The position numbers were made by a program, and so were the translations under genes. Source: Clostridia bacterium (GTDB taxonomy: Bacteria > Bacillota > Clostridia > Oscillospirales > CAG-272). From it: 53,031 nt of DNA. The stretch is taken from assembly GCA_017533565.1 (NCBI GenBank), contig JAFXHU010000035.1, positions 1 through 53,031 of the forward strand. Direction: 5' to 3'. The notes beneath the pieces were generated by a model. It was not told the DNA's origin. It did no database searches and saw only the letters and a program-made list of their open reading frames with translations. Below are positions 1 to 7,390 of the stretch, one piece after another. Numbering within the stretch: the stretch's first letter is position 1; the number at the start of each line of letters is the position of its first letter.

Positions 1-324
1 CAACGCGCTCTGCGCGGCAAATGCGAACCAATCGTTTTCGCCCCAAGGGGCAAAACGACTTGATTTGAAGCCACAAGTTCCGCTGACAAAGGAAAGAAAC
101 GCGACCCCCGTATGGGAGTCGCACCAAGGCGAGAGTAAAAAGCGAGGAACCGTGGGTATTCGCTATGCGAATATTTGCACGCTTGCCGCTTATGTGCGAG
201 CACAACGCGCTCTGCGCGGCAAATGCGAACCAATCGTTTTCGCCCCAAGGGGCAAAACGACTTGATTTGAAGCCACAAGTTCCGCTGACAAAGGAAAGAA
301 ACGCGACCCCCGTATGGGAGTCGC
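1..324. repeat. Direct repeat, 122 bp x2 (period 202 bp)
   Basis: Positions 1-122 recur without visible change at 203-324. The window begins inside the first copy, so a longer tandem array may continue upstream. The 80 bp between the copies (123-202) are unrelated and hold a small hairpin (ATTCGC/GCGAAT). The right copy ends inside the terminator hairpin of the neighbouring tRNA, so the left copy carries only the left arm and 5 nt of the right arm. Short reading frames over this stretch are translations of the repeat and of the tRNA and are not taken as genes. Confidence 0.9.
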
Positions 325-332
325 GTTTCTTT
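295..332 (-). terminator. Intrinsic terminator of the tRNA
   Basis: A 13-bp perfect stem (295-307 with 320-332) closes over a C-rich/G-rich inner stem. On the minus strand it begins right at the CCA end of the tRNA and is followed by a pyrimidine-rich TTTCTTTCC stretch. Confidence 0.7.
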
Positions 333-405
333 GGCAGCGGAACCTGGATTCGAACCAAGAACAACGGAGTCAGAGGCCGGTATGTTACCCTTACACCATT
401 CCGCC
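332..405 (-). tRNA. tRNA-Gln (anticodon CTG)
   Basis: Read on the minus strand this 74-nt segment folds as a cloverleaf: acceptor GGCGGAA with TTCCGCT, D arm GTGT with ACAT, anticodon loop CTCTGAC giving CTG, T arm CTTGG/TTCGAAT/CCAGG, discriminator G and an encoded CCA. It closely resembles clostridial tRNA-Gln. Odd points are a G1:U72 wobble and an anticodon stem CCGGC against TCCGT, where only the three middle pairs form and both outer pairs are C-U mismatches (positions 27:43 and 31:39). It may be a weakly active isoacceptor or a decaying copy; the intact T arm, CCA and terminator argue for expression. Confidence 0.8.
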
Positions 406-602
406 ATTGCCTTTGCGCTCGTATATTTTAGCACAACGGTATTTATTTGTCAAGTGTTTTTTGAAAGTTTTTTGTATTGTGTAAAAAAAGATGTCTTTGG
501 GACGGTTTTTGCTCCGATATGCGGCGAACATTTCTCCTCGTTACCAAAATGCCCGCCTTTTGCGGTGCTTTTGACGATTTTTGACCAAATTTTATATAGG
601 TG

Positions 603-631
603 TTGACAAGCAACAGGAAATGTTGTATTAT
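603..631 (+). promoter_or_regulatory. Sigma-A promoter for lipoprotein/SGNH pair
   Basis: TTGACA (603-608), a 17-nt spacer and TATTAT (626-631), about 50 nt before the start codon at 681. Confidence 0.8.
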
Positions 632-680
632 TTAAGCAGTACAAGAATTAATACAGAAATTGAATGCTTGTGAGGTAATA

Positions 681-1121
681 ATGAAAAGGCTTTTATTAAA
701 ATCCGTGACAGTTTTGATTGTTATTGCTCTTTCGCTCTCGGCCCTTGTCGGCTGTGCAAATAAGGTAAGCGGAAAGGAGGCGCGCGCCACCTTTGATGCC
801 TTTCTGGCGGCGGTGGTAGCCGAGGATTATGACACAGCGAAAGCCTACCTACATCCGTGGATAGACGATTTGGATTTGGCAAAGGAATTTACCGATTTGC
901 GCGAGGAGCAGGGAATCGACCTTCGCGGCGGCATATCCGAAAATCTGAAGCAGGTGGGTATCGGGGCATCGCTTTACAACAGCGATTATGACGGCGGCGG
1001 ACACCAAATGACCTTTCACACTCAAACGGTGGCGGGCGGAACACCGATTAAAATAATCTGTACGGTTATACGAAATAAAGACGGCTACGGAATTTATCAA
1101 TTCATAGTTAACGGTAGATAG
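681..1121 (+). CDS. Small lipoprotein, NTF2-like
   Basis: A 146-residue protein. The start is set at ATG 681, four bases after GAGGT, because the residues upstream of it would break the signal sequence. Residues 1-24 are a type II signal peptide with lipobox LVGC, lipidated Cys25. The mature part (FDAFLAAVVAEDYDTAKAYL and onward) looks like the DUF4878/NTF2-like fold of small secreted proteins whose ligand is usually unknown. It ends 3 bp before the SGNH hydrolase, so the two are co-transcribed and may work at the same site outside the membrane. No enzymatic motif is visible. Confidence 0.8.
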   Translation: MKRLLLKSVTVLIVIALSLSALVGCANKVSGKEARATFDAFLAAVVAEDYDTAKAYLHPWIDDLDLAKEFTDLREEQGIDLRGGISENLKQVGIGASLYNSDYDGGGHQMTFHTQTVAGGTPIKIICTVIRNKDGYGIYQFIVNGR

Positions 1122-1124
1122 TAT

Positions 1125-1853
1125 ATGAAAATCAGAGAAAAATTATTCGGCGGTAAACAGGTGCTTTTAAACGACGGGCCGATTACGATTGTCGCCTTCG
1201 GTGACAGCGTGACCCACGGTGCGCTCGGCGCGGGAGTTATAAACTACGAAACCGTATATTGGAATTTGCTCAAAAAAAGACTTAACGCGAAAAACAGCTA
1301 TATGCCCGTTAACGTAATCAATGCGGGTATCGGCGGCATAACCGCCGAAGACTCTATTGGAAGAATGGAGCGTCACGTTTTCGCGCACAATCCCGACCTC
1401 GTTATCGTTGCGTTTGGACTTAACGACGTGAACAGGTCGCTTGAAAGCTATCTTAACGCATTGCGGACAATTTTCACCGCCTGCACCTCGCGCGGTATCG
1501 ATACGGTTTTTATGACGCCAAATATGCTTAATACCTACGTCGCGGAGGGTACGGAAAAGCAGTATCTTGAATATGCCGCCGTAACCGCGGGCTATCAAAA
1601 CGGCGGAAGAATGGACGAATATATGACGGCGGCGGTAAGGCTTGCTACCGAGTGCGGTGTTTACGTTGCCGACGTCTATAAAAAGTGGCGCGAGCTTTCG
1701 AAAACCACCGACACAACGCTTCTTCTCGATAACTTTATCAACCACCCGAAGGCGGAAATGCACGAGCTTTTTGCCGACGAGCTTTACAACGTCATTTTCC
1801 CCGAGGACGCACCCCGTGTCGAGAAAAACGAAAGCACAATGTACCAAAAGTAA
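1125..1853 (+). CDS. SGNH/GDSL hydrolase
   Basis: A 242-residue serine hydrolase of the GDSL esterase family. Block I is GDSVT with nucleophile Ser28, block II is NAGIGG around residue 66, block III is GLND with oxyanion-hole Asn100, and the C-terminal His207 lies in INHP. Such enzymes remove acyl or acetyl groups from carbohydrates, lipids or cell-wall glycans; the substrate cannot be told here. There is no signal peptide, so it is probably cytoplasmic. The start is 3 bp after the lipoprotein stop, implying translational coupling. The D-x-x-H block is slightly atypical (DNFINH). A strong terminator follows. Confidence 0.88.
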   Translation: MKIREKLFGGKQVLLNDGPITIVAFGDSVTHGALGAGVINYETVYWNLLKKRLNAKNSYMPVNVINAGIGGITAEDSIGRMERHVFAHNPDLVIVAFGLNDVNRSLESYLNALRTIFTACTSRGIDTVFMTPNMLNTYVAEGTEKQYLEYAAVTAGYQNGGRMDEYMTAAVRLATECGVYVADVYKKWRELSKTTDTTLLLDNFINHPKAEMHELFADELYNVIFPEDAPRVEKNESTMYQK

Positions 1854-1866
1854 ATAAAAGTTTACA

Positions 1867-1895
1867 CCCCCGCCGTTTTGGCGGGGGCGCTTTTT
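1867..1895. terminator. Intrinsic terminator, probably bidirectional
   Basis: CCCCCGCC (1867-1874) pairs with GGCGGGGG (1880-1887), followed by a T run at 1891-1895. On the minus strand the hairpin is followed by a T-rich stretch too, so it can serve both the SGNH gene and the convergent regulator gene. Confidence 0.9.
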
Positions 1896-1913
1896 ATGCT
1901 TTGATATAAGGAG

Positions 1914-2588
1914 CTATAAGATATAAGGCTTTAAAATCTCAAAGTGCTCCTTGCGGCAAAAGATTACGCCCTCCTTTACGAGCTTTCCAATCTCAACCGA
2001 AAGGCCCGAGCGGTCCACCTCCAGATAATCGGCAAGCTCCACGCGGTTAAATGGGATATCAAATGCGTTTGACCCCTTTTCCTTTGCCGTCAGGGCAAGA
2101 TAGGTGAGAAGTCTTTCGCGCGTCGTCCTTTTTGCCGTTACCTCTATTTTCTTATGCTTTGAAATGCTGCTCTCGGCAAGACTCTTCATTAAATTATATA
2201 TAAGGCGGTGATGAAATCCGCATCCGTTGTGACAGGTGTGAAGTATGTGCGAGCAGTCGATAAACATAACCACACACGGCTCGACCGCCACAACCGAAAC
2301 GGGAAGCTCCCGCATCTCGGTGCAGGCGTATTCCACACAAATAAGCTCTCCCGCCGCCGATTCCGAAAGTATGCTTCGGTTGCCCATATAGTCAACGCGG
2401 ACGGTTTGCGCCCTTCCCGAAAGCAAAATCACCACGTCGCGAGGTGGCATACCCTCCGACATTATTTCCTCTTTTTTGTCAAAGCCAAGCCTTCGCGCCC
2501 CAAGACAGTTAAGCATTTTTTCAAGGTCGGCGGTATTTATTTCGGTAAAAAGAGGGCAAACTGATAAAGAATTTGAAAAATTTTTCAA
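1914..2588 (-). CDS. Crp/Fnr-family transcription regulator, Cys-rich
   Basis: About 224 residues with an N-terminal cyclic-nucleotide-binding-type beta barrel (about 10-120), a dimerisation helix and a C-terminal winged helix (FNRVELADYLEVDRSGLSVE, about 170-200). I place the start at TTG 2588, six bases behind AAGGAG (2595-2600). The in-frame ATG at 2618 would lie only a few bases from the predicted transcription start and has no Shine-Dalgarno. Nine cysteines are present, several clustered (105, 112, 119, 123), which suggests a redox, Fe-S or haem sensor rather than a cAMP receptor. It is divergent from the flavodiiron gene, so it very likely controls the oxygen-defence operon. The ligand is unknown. 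Confidence 0.85.
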   Translation of the reverse strand: MKNFSNSLSVCPLFTEINTADLEKMLNCLGARRLGFDKKEEIMSEGMPPRDVVILLSGRAQTVRVDYMGNRSILSESAAGELICVEYACTEMRELPVSVVAVEPCVVMFIDCSHILHTCHNGCGFHHRLIYNLMKSLAESSISKHKKIEVTAKRTTRERLLTYLALTAKEKGSNAFDIPFNRVELADYLEVDRSGLSVEIGKLVKEGVIFCRKEHFEILKPYIL

Positions 2589-2601
2589 AATTTTCTCCTT
2601 T

Positions 2602-2660
2602 TGTTGAAACTTCAACATATTTTCTATCCGAATTATACTATAATAAGCACAGAAAAGCAA
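2602..2660. promoter_or_regulatory. Divergent promoters with 16-bp palindromic operator
   Basis: The perfect palindrome TGTTGAAACTTCAACA lies at 2602-2617. For the plus strand a TATAAT box lies at 2639-2644; a start site about 7 nt downstream puts the palindrome centre near -41.5, the class II activator position of Crp/Fnr proteins, and no good -35 box is present. On the minus strand TTGCTT (2655-2660), a 17-nt spacer and TATAAT (2632-2637) form a promoter whose transcript would run through the palindrome directly after the start site, fitting autorepression. Confidence 0.7.
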
Positions 2661-2682
2661 GAGCAAAACAAAGGATTTTGAA

Positions 2683-3828
2683 ATGGAAATTTCTAATGAA
2701 ATAAAATATATCGGTGTGTTTGACAGAGAAATCGACCTCTTTGAAGGACAGTACACCGTAAAGGACGGAGTATCCTATAACTCCTATATAATAAAGGATA
2801 GAAAAATCGCGGTAATGGATACCGTTGACAAAAGCTTCGTCGGCGAATGGCTTGCAAGGCTCGACACCGAGCTTGACGGCAGACAACCCGACTATCTTAT
2901 AGTACATCATATGGAGCCGGACCACTCGTCGGGAATTAAAAGCTTTCTTGACAAATACCCCGAGGCAACGGTAATAGCCTCGCAGGCGGCGTTCAGAATG
3001 ATGCGCGGCTTCTTCGGCACGGAGTTTGAGGGCAGAAGAAGAATTGTTACGGAGGGTGACACCCTCTCGCTCGGCGAGCATACGCTGACCTTTATCACCG
3101 CGCCGATGGTGCATTGGCCCGAGGTTATAATGACCTTTGATGCAAGGGACGGAGTGCTTTTCTCGGCGGATGGATTTGGAAAATTCGGCGGATTTGAAAT
3201 CGGTCGGGAGTGGGTAGATGAGGCGAGAAGATATTACATCGGCATCGTCGGTAAATACGGAAAGCAGGTGCAGGCGGTTCTTAAAAAGGCGGCGGCACTC
3301 GATATAAAGAAAATCTGTCCGCTTCACGGACCCGTGCTTTCGGAAAATCTTGAGTTTTACATTGACCTTTACGACAAATGGTCGTCCTACACCCCCGAGC
3401 AAAGCGGTGTAACCGTTGCGTATGCGTCGATTTACGGAAATACGAAGGCGGCGGCGCTTTACCTTTCGGAAAGGCTGAAGGAGCGCGGAGTGGCGGTAAG
3501 CCTTTACGACCTTTCAAGATGTGAAAAGTACGCACCGATTGCCGATGCGTTTAGATTTGACAGACTCGTTCTCGCGGCGGCAACCTATAATATGGGGGTG
3601 TTTCCTCCAATGCGCGAGTTCGTAACAGAGCTTTCCGAGCGCGGATATAAAAACCGCAGGGTGGCGCTTATCGAAAACGGAAGCTGGGCACCTGCGGCGG
3701 CAAAGGTGATGCGTCAGATACTTGGCGAGGAGGTTGAATACCTTGACCGAGTTGTGAAAATCACATCCGCACCGACGGAGGCGAATTACCGCGAGCTTGA
3801 CGGGCTTGTAAACGACCTTTTAGCTTGA
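2683..3828 (+). CDS. fprA: Flavodiiron protein (A-type flavoprotein)
   Basis: A 381-residue cytoplasmic enzyme that reduces O2 (or NO) to water (or N2O). The N-terminal metallo-beta-lactamase-like domain (about 1-245) carries the diiron ligands: HMEPDH near residue 77, VHWPE near 145, DGFGKFG near 162 and the His of PLHG near 223. The C-terminal flavodoxin domain starts at YASIYGNTKAA (about 252) for FMN. Length is typical for class A enzymes, which take electrons from rubredoxin, encoded in the same operon. It is the first gene after a putative Crp/Fnr operator. The start ATG lies about 30 nt after the predicted transcription start. Confidence 0.95.
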   Translation: MEISNEIKYIGVFDREIDLFEGQYTVKDGVSYNSYIIKDRKIAVMDTVDKSFVGEWLARLDTELDGRQPDYLIVHHMEPDHSSGIKSFLDKYPEATVIASQAAFRMMRGFFGTEFEGRRRIVTEGDTLSLGEHTLTFITAPMVHWPEVIMTFDARDGVLFSADGFGKFGGFEIGREWVDEARRYYIGIVGKYGKQVQAVLKKAAALDIKKICPLHGPVLSENLEFYIDLYDKWSSYTPEQSGVTVAYASIYGNTKAAALYLSERLKERGVAVSLYDLSRCEKYAPIADAFRFDRLVLAAATYNMGVFPPMREFVTELSERGYKNRRVALIENGSWAPAAAKVMRQILGEEVEYLDRVVKITSAPTEANYRELDGLVNDLLA

Positions 3829-3884
3829 TAAATAATAAAAAATATAATAAAACAAACAATTTATACCATAAAGGAGTAATTAAA

Positions 3885-4259
3885 ATGGCAAAATTTTATA
3901 TCTGTGAAAAGTGCGGAAACATTATTGAAAAGCACGAAAATTCGGGCGTGACCGTTGTCTGCTGCGGACAGAAAATGTCGGAGCTTGTGCCCGGGACTGT
4001 GGAGGCAAGCCGCGAAAAGCACATCCCCGTTGCAGAGGTGAAGGACGGGGTTGTAACCGTGACCGTAGGCTCTGTCTTGCATCCGATGACAGAGGAGCAT
4101 CTCATCTCTTGGGTTTATCTTGAAACCGACCGCGGCTCGCAGAAAAAGACCCTGAAGGCGGGCGACACCCCTGTTGTAACCTTTGCGCTTTCCGACGAAA
4201 AGCCGCTGGCTGTATACGCTTGGTGCAATCTTCACGGTCTTTGGAAGGTAGAGCTTTAA
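3885..4259 (+). CDS. dfx: Superoxide reductase (desulfoferrodoxin, 2Fe-SOR)
   Basis: 124 residues from ATG 3885, chosen because AAGGAG lies at 3871-3876; the in-frame upstream extension lacks one. The N-terminal rubredoxin-like centre I has Cys7, Cys10, Cys26 and Cys27. The catalytic centre II has EKHIP (Glu44, His46), LHP (His66), EEH (His72) and CNLH (Cys114, His117), all the ligands expected of an active enzyme. It reduces superoxide to peroxide without making O2. It lies 56 bp behind the flavodiiron gene and ahead of ferritin and rubredoxin, so the four genes form one oxygen-defence operon in which rubredoxin is the likely electron donor. Confidence 0.96.
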   Translation: MAKFYICEKCGNIIEKHENSGVTVVCCGQKMSELVPGTVEASREKHIPVAEVKDGVVTVTVGSVLHPMTEEHLISWVYLETDRGSQKKTLKAGDTPVVTFALSDEKPLAVYAWCNLHGLWKVEL

Positions 4260-4337
4260 TACATAAACAAATTATAAAACGCGAATAATCCCCAGCTCGA
4301 GGGGAAAAATTAAATTAAAGTATGAAAGGGAAACAAA

Positions 4338-4847
4338 ATGGATAAAAGAGTACACGAGCTTTTAAATCAGCAGATTAACAAGGAATTTTACTCCGCATAC
4401 CTTTACCTTGATTTCTCAAATTATTTCAAGGCGGCGGGGCTTGACGGCTTTGCAAATTGGTATATGATACAGGCACAGGAGGAGCGCGACCACGCAATGC
4501 TTTTCTATCAGTATCTTCAAAACGAGAATATGCCTGTAACGCTCGAAGCAATTGAAAAGCCCGACAAGGAATTTAAGGCGCATATCGAGGTATTCGAGGC
4601 AGGACTTGAGCATGAAAAATACGTAACCTCGCTTATTAACGAGATTTACGCGGCGGCATACGCTGTACACGATTTCCGCACGATGCAGTTCCTTGACTGG
4701 TTTGTAAAGGAGCAGGGCGAGGAGGAAACCAACGCCAACGACCTCATCACCAAAATGGAGCTTTTCGGCGGCGACCCGAGAAGTCTTTACCTCCTTAACC
4801 AGGAGCTTGCGGCAAGGGTTTACAGCGCACCCTCGCTCGTGCTTTGA
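4338..4847 (+). CDS. ftnA: Non-haem ferritin
   Basis: A 169-residue bacterial ferritin of the FtnA type: a four-helix bundle with ferroxidase ligands visible in NKEFYSAYLY (Glu17), QEERDHAM (Glu49, Glu50, His53) and EKYV/KEQGEEE. It oxidises and stores iron as a 24-mer, limiting Fenton chemistry when oxygen enters the cell. AAAGGGAAAC precedes the ATG. The 78-bp gap upstream contains only a weak CCCC/GGGG hairpin and no clear promoter, so expression with the upstream genes is likely. Confidence 0.95.
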   Translation: MDKRVHELLNQQINKEFYSAYLYLDFSNYFKAAGLDGFANWYMIQAQEERDHAMLFYQYLQNENMPVTLEAIEKPDKEFKAHIEVFEAGLEHEKYVTSLINEIYAAAYAVHDFRTMQFLDWFVKEQGEEETNANDLITKMELFGGDPRSLYLLNQELAARVYSAPSLVL

Positions 4848-4926
4848 TAATTGCGGTTAAATAATTGCCAAATATATACGGCAAACGAAAAAGACGAAAA
4901 GTCTATAATCAGAAAGGAAAAATAAA

Positions 4927-5085
4927 ATGAAAAAATACGTATGTGACGTTTGCGGCTGGGAATATGACGAGGAGCTTGGCGCACCCGAGCACGGTATTGC
5001 TCCCGGTACGAAATTTGAGGACCTTCCCGAGGATTTTGAGTGCCCCCTTTGCGGAGTAAGCAAAACAATGTTCTCCGAGGCTTGA
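4927..5085 (+). CDS. Rubredoxin
   Basis: A 52-residue one-iron electron carrier. Two CxxCG knuckles (Cys6/Cys9 and Cys39/Cys42) bind the Fe(S-Cys)4 centre, and the typical W-x-Y-D and the proline-rich [13 protein letters not shown] segment are present. AAAGGA lies about 9 nt before the ATG. It closes the flavodiiron/superoxide reductase/ferritin operon and is the probable electron donor for the first two. A NADH:rubredoxin reductase is not encoded in the window, so electrons must come from elsewhere. Confidence 0.95.
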   Translation: MKKYVCDVCGWEYDEELGAPEHGIAPGTKFEDLPEDFECPLCGVSKTMFSEA

Positions 5086-5099
5086 TTTTGAGTAAAATA

Positions 5100-5126
5100 G
5101 GTGCCCGCCCTCGTTTGGCGGGCACC
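5100..5126 (+). terminator. Terminator of the oxygen-defence operon
   Basis: GGTGCCCGCC (5100-5109) pairs perfectly with GGCGGGCACC (5117-5126). The following T run is poor (CGTGTT), so efficiency is uncertain. Confidence 0.65.
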
Positions 5127-5145
5127 CGTGTTAAATTAAGACGCT

Positions 5146-5165
5146 TTTTGATTATTTAATCAAAA
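5146..5165. promoter_or_regulatory. 20-bp palindrome upstream of ZIP transporter
   Basis: TTTTGATTATTTAATCAAAA is a perfect 9-2-9 inverted repeat about 100 bp before the ZIP gene. It contains TTGAT-N6-ATCAA, reminiscent of Fnr-type half sites, and a possible -35 box (TTGATT) overlaps it. It may be a metal- or redox-responsive operator. It is not followed by a T run, so it is less likely a terminator. Confidence 0.45.
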
Positions 5166-5261
5166 GCAAAATAAAAGTAAACAAAAGATTACATTTTCAT
5201 TATATGGCATTAGAAAATAGTCAAAGGGAATTTGGCATAAAGCTTTGAGAAAGGAGGTTGT

Positions 5262-6014
5262 ATGCAGATAGTATTGCTTACCGCACTCGGTGTAGGAGGT
5301 GCTACGGTTATAGGTGCATTGATAGGCTTTGCCTTTAAGCGTATATCGCATACCTTTTCGGATATAGTTTTATCCTTTGCGGCGGGGGTTATGCTTGCCG
5401 CGGCTGTTGTCGGATTGGTTATACCGTCGCTTGAAAATTCGGACGGCAGGTGGGGGATACTCGTCACCGTGCTTGGCATTTTTGTCGGAGCTGTTTGCCT
5501 TAACCTTGTGGACAGGCTTGTGCCGCATCTTCACGGAATGCTCGGCACCGATACCGAAAGGCATAATAACAAAAGCCTTAACCGTGTGCTTCTTTTTGTA
5601 ACCGCAATTGCGATACATAATCTTCCCGAGGGGATTGCCGCAGGTGTCGGCTTTGTATCCGATCCGACGCAGGGGCTTATTATCGCGGGCGGCATAGCAC
5701 TCCAAAACATACCCGAGGGTATGGTTATTATTGCCCCGATGCTTGCCGCGGGTGTAAAGCCGCGCCGCACCTTTTTGATTGCCGCGTTTACAGGGGTTGT
5801 GGAGGTTGTAGGCACGCTTATCGGCTATTTTTCCGCTAAAGCTTCGGAAGCCGTCCTCCCGTTTGCGCTTGCCTTTGCGGGCGGCACAATGCTCTACGTT
5901 ATCTCGGACGAAATGATACCCGAAACGCACGCGCACGGTCATCAAAGGGGTGCAACCTACGCCCTGCTTGTCGGCTTTTGCGTGATGCTTGCAACCGATT
6001 TTCTTCTTGGATAG
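5262..6014 (+). CDS. zupT: ZIP-family divalent metal transporter
   Basis: 250 residues with eight predicted membrane helices. The metal-binding helices IV and V are clear: HNLPEGIAAG (about 119) and QNIPEG (about 149), followed by EVVG. The loop after helix III is short and holds a few histidines (PHLHG, ERHNN), a mild version of the usual His-rich loop. ZIP proteins bring Zn2+, Mn2+ or Fe2+ into the cytoplasm. The ribosome binding site AAAGGAGG is strong. Its place behind the iron-dependent oxygen-defence operon fits iron or manganese uptake, but the substrate is an inference. Confidence 0.9.
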   Translation: MQIVLLTALGVGGATVIGALIGFAFKRISHTFSDIVLSFAAGVMLAAAVVGLVIPSLENSDGRWGILVTVLGIFVGAVCLNLVDRLVPHLHGMLGTDTERHNNKSLNRVLLFVTAIAIHNLPEGIAAGVGFVSDPTQGLIIAGGIALQNIPEGMVIIAPMLAAGVKPRRTFLIAAFTGVVEVVGTLIGYFSAKASEAVLPFALAFAGGTMLYVISDEMIPETHAHGHQRGATYALLVGFCVMLATDFLLG

Positions 6015-6063
6015 GGAATATATTTTTTGGTTTGGCAAAATGCCATTTTTATAAATAACGGCA

Positions 6064-6102
6064 GGGGCGTGTCGATTTTTTGACACGCCCCTTTTTCTTT
6101 TT
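6064..6102. terminator. Intrinsic terminator between convergent genes
   Basis: GGGGCGTGTC (6064-6073) pairs with GACACGCCCC (6082-6091), then TTTTTCTTTTT. It ends the ZIP gene on the plus strand. Confidence 0.92.
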
Positions 6103-6152
6103 GCTTATTTTCTATGTAAATAAATATTTACATTAACTCTTTTGTTCCTGCT

Positions 6153-7361
6153 TTAAATTAAATCAAGCTCGTCGATGTGTATCCTTACGCCGCGGCTTCT
6201 CAATACCTCTTGAATTTTCTCTACGCTTGCGTTTTCAAAGTTGTCGCTTAAGGAGGCGGCAACTCCCGCAGCCTCTCCCGTAACCGCACAAACGGGAATA
6301 ACTCTCGTTACGTCCCACATAGGCTCGGTTGAGCTTATACATCTGCCCGCGGTGATGAGGTTTTTGACCCTTTTTCCGTATAGCGCGGACAGCGGAAGCT
6401 CGTAAATCGGACCGCGTCTTTTCCAGTTTGAAAACGTGCCCACCGAGTCGTCAAAGTGCCTTCTGTCGTCCGAGGTATCAATAGCCATTCTGCCCTCAAT
6501 CCGTCGCGTCATACGCACTTGCGGAATAGTGCCGAAGGTTACGGGCACGAGGTCGGGCGTCTTATCCCTGTGCGCGAGGACGTTGCGCTTTATTGCCGTG
6601 TGCGAAAGCTGTACCATTTCGGAAAGCTCCGCAGTATCAAGTCCGCCAAAGCGTCGGTTTACGAGCATCGGCGTTTCCTGCCCGGGTGCGCGCTCCTCCT
6701 CGGGCACGTCGCAAAAGCCGCACATATTAAGCTTGTATTCCCCGCCTCCGTAGCCGTAATACCAGGCGGCAAGGACGTTGCCCTGCTTAAATAAAACGGT
6801 ATCCTCTCCAGAAAGCTTGCAAACGTCGGCATCTCCCGTTGCGTCAATTACGCTCTTTACCGAGATTGCCTCTCTGCCGCCCTTGCCCTCGATAATCACC
6901 TCGGTGATTTTGTCTGCGCTTTTGTTTACCGCGACGACGGGCGCACCGTAAAGTATTTTTACGCCGAGTGAGAGCAGAAGCTGCTCCGCCGAGATTGCAA
7001 AAAGCTGTGGATTGAACTGTACCTCAAACCGTGCGTGCTTACGCTCCTCGTGGCTTCCGCCCTCAAGCCAAGCGCGAGGGTATCTGTCCTCCGCACCAAG
7101 CTCAATCGAAAGCCTGAAAAGCTCCTCGGCAAGTCCAAACGTAACCTGATTTCCCATACCGTCGCAAAGCGCAAGATAAATTGTAACGATACCCGCGCTT
7201 GCAAGTCCTCCGAGCATAAATCCGCGCTCAAGCAATATTACCCGCGCGCCGTTTCTTGCCGCCGCGGCAGCCGCCGCAATTCCCGCAACTCCGCCGCCTG
7301 CAACGCAAACGTCGCGCTCGTATTTTATCGGAGTTGCAAGTCTTTCGCTTATTACCTTCAT
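6153..7361 (-). CDS. FAD-dependent oxidoreductase (FAD_oxidored family)
   Basis: 402 residues. The start is ATG 7361, six bases after GGAG; upstream in-frame ATGs lack this. An N-terminal Rossmann motif GGGVAGIAAAAAAARNG (about 22-38) ends in the acidic LLERG that binds the FAD ribose; a second nucleotide-site patch is SVIDATGDADV near 175, and GRCISSTEPMWDVTRV near 345 closes the FAD site. The family includes putative dehydrogenases of sugars or other small molecules in Firmicutes; the substrate is unknown. No signal peptide. It is divergent from the radical SAM gene with back-to-back promoters. Confidence 0.85.
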   Translation of the reverse strand: MKVISERLATPIKYERDVCVAGGGVAGIAAAAAAARNGARVILLERGFMLGGLASAGIVTIYLALCDGMGNQVTFGLAEELFRLSIELGAEDRYPRAWLEGGSHEERKHARFEVQFNPQLFAISAEQLLLSLGVKILYGAPVVAVNKSADKITEVIIEGKGGREAISVKSVIDATGDADVCKLSGEDTVLFKQGNVLAAWYYGYGGGEYKLNMCGFCDVPEEERAPGQETPMLVNRRFGGLDTAELSEMVQLSHTAIKRNVLAHRDKTPDLVPVTFGTIPQVRMTRRIEGRMAIDTSDDRRHFDDSVGTFSNWKRRGPIYELPLSALYGKRVKNLITAGRCISSTEPMWDVTRVIPVCAVTGEAAGVAASLSDNFENASVEKIQEVLRSRGVRIHIDELDLI

Positions 7362-7390
7362 ATACATCTCCATAATGCTTTTATGGCTTA

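Noticed and set aside
65-606. Several short plus-strand frames near the tRNA
   Set aside because: They are translations of the direct repeat and of the tRNA complement (the SGTWIRTKN type of false protein).
1167-1847. 226-codon minus-strand frame opposite the SGNH hydrolase
   Set aside because: It is in codon register with the hydrolase, whose catalytic blocks are clear; the mirror frame is due to codon choice.
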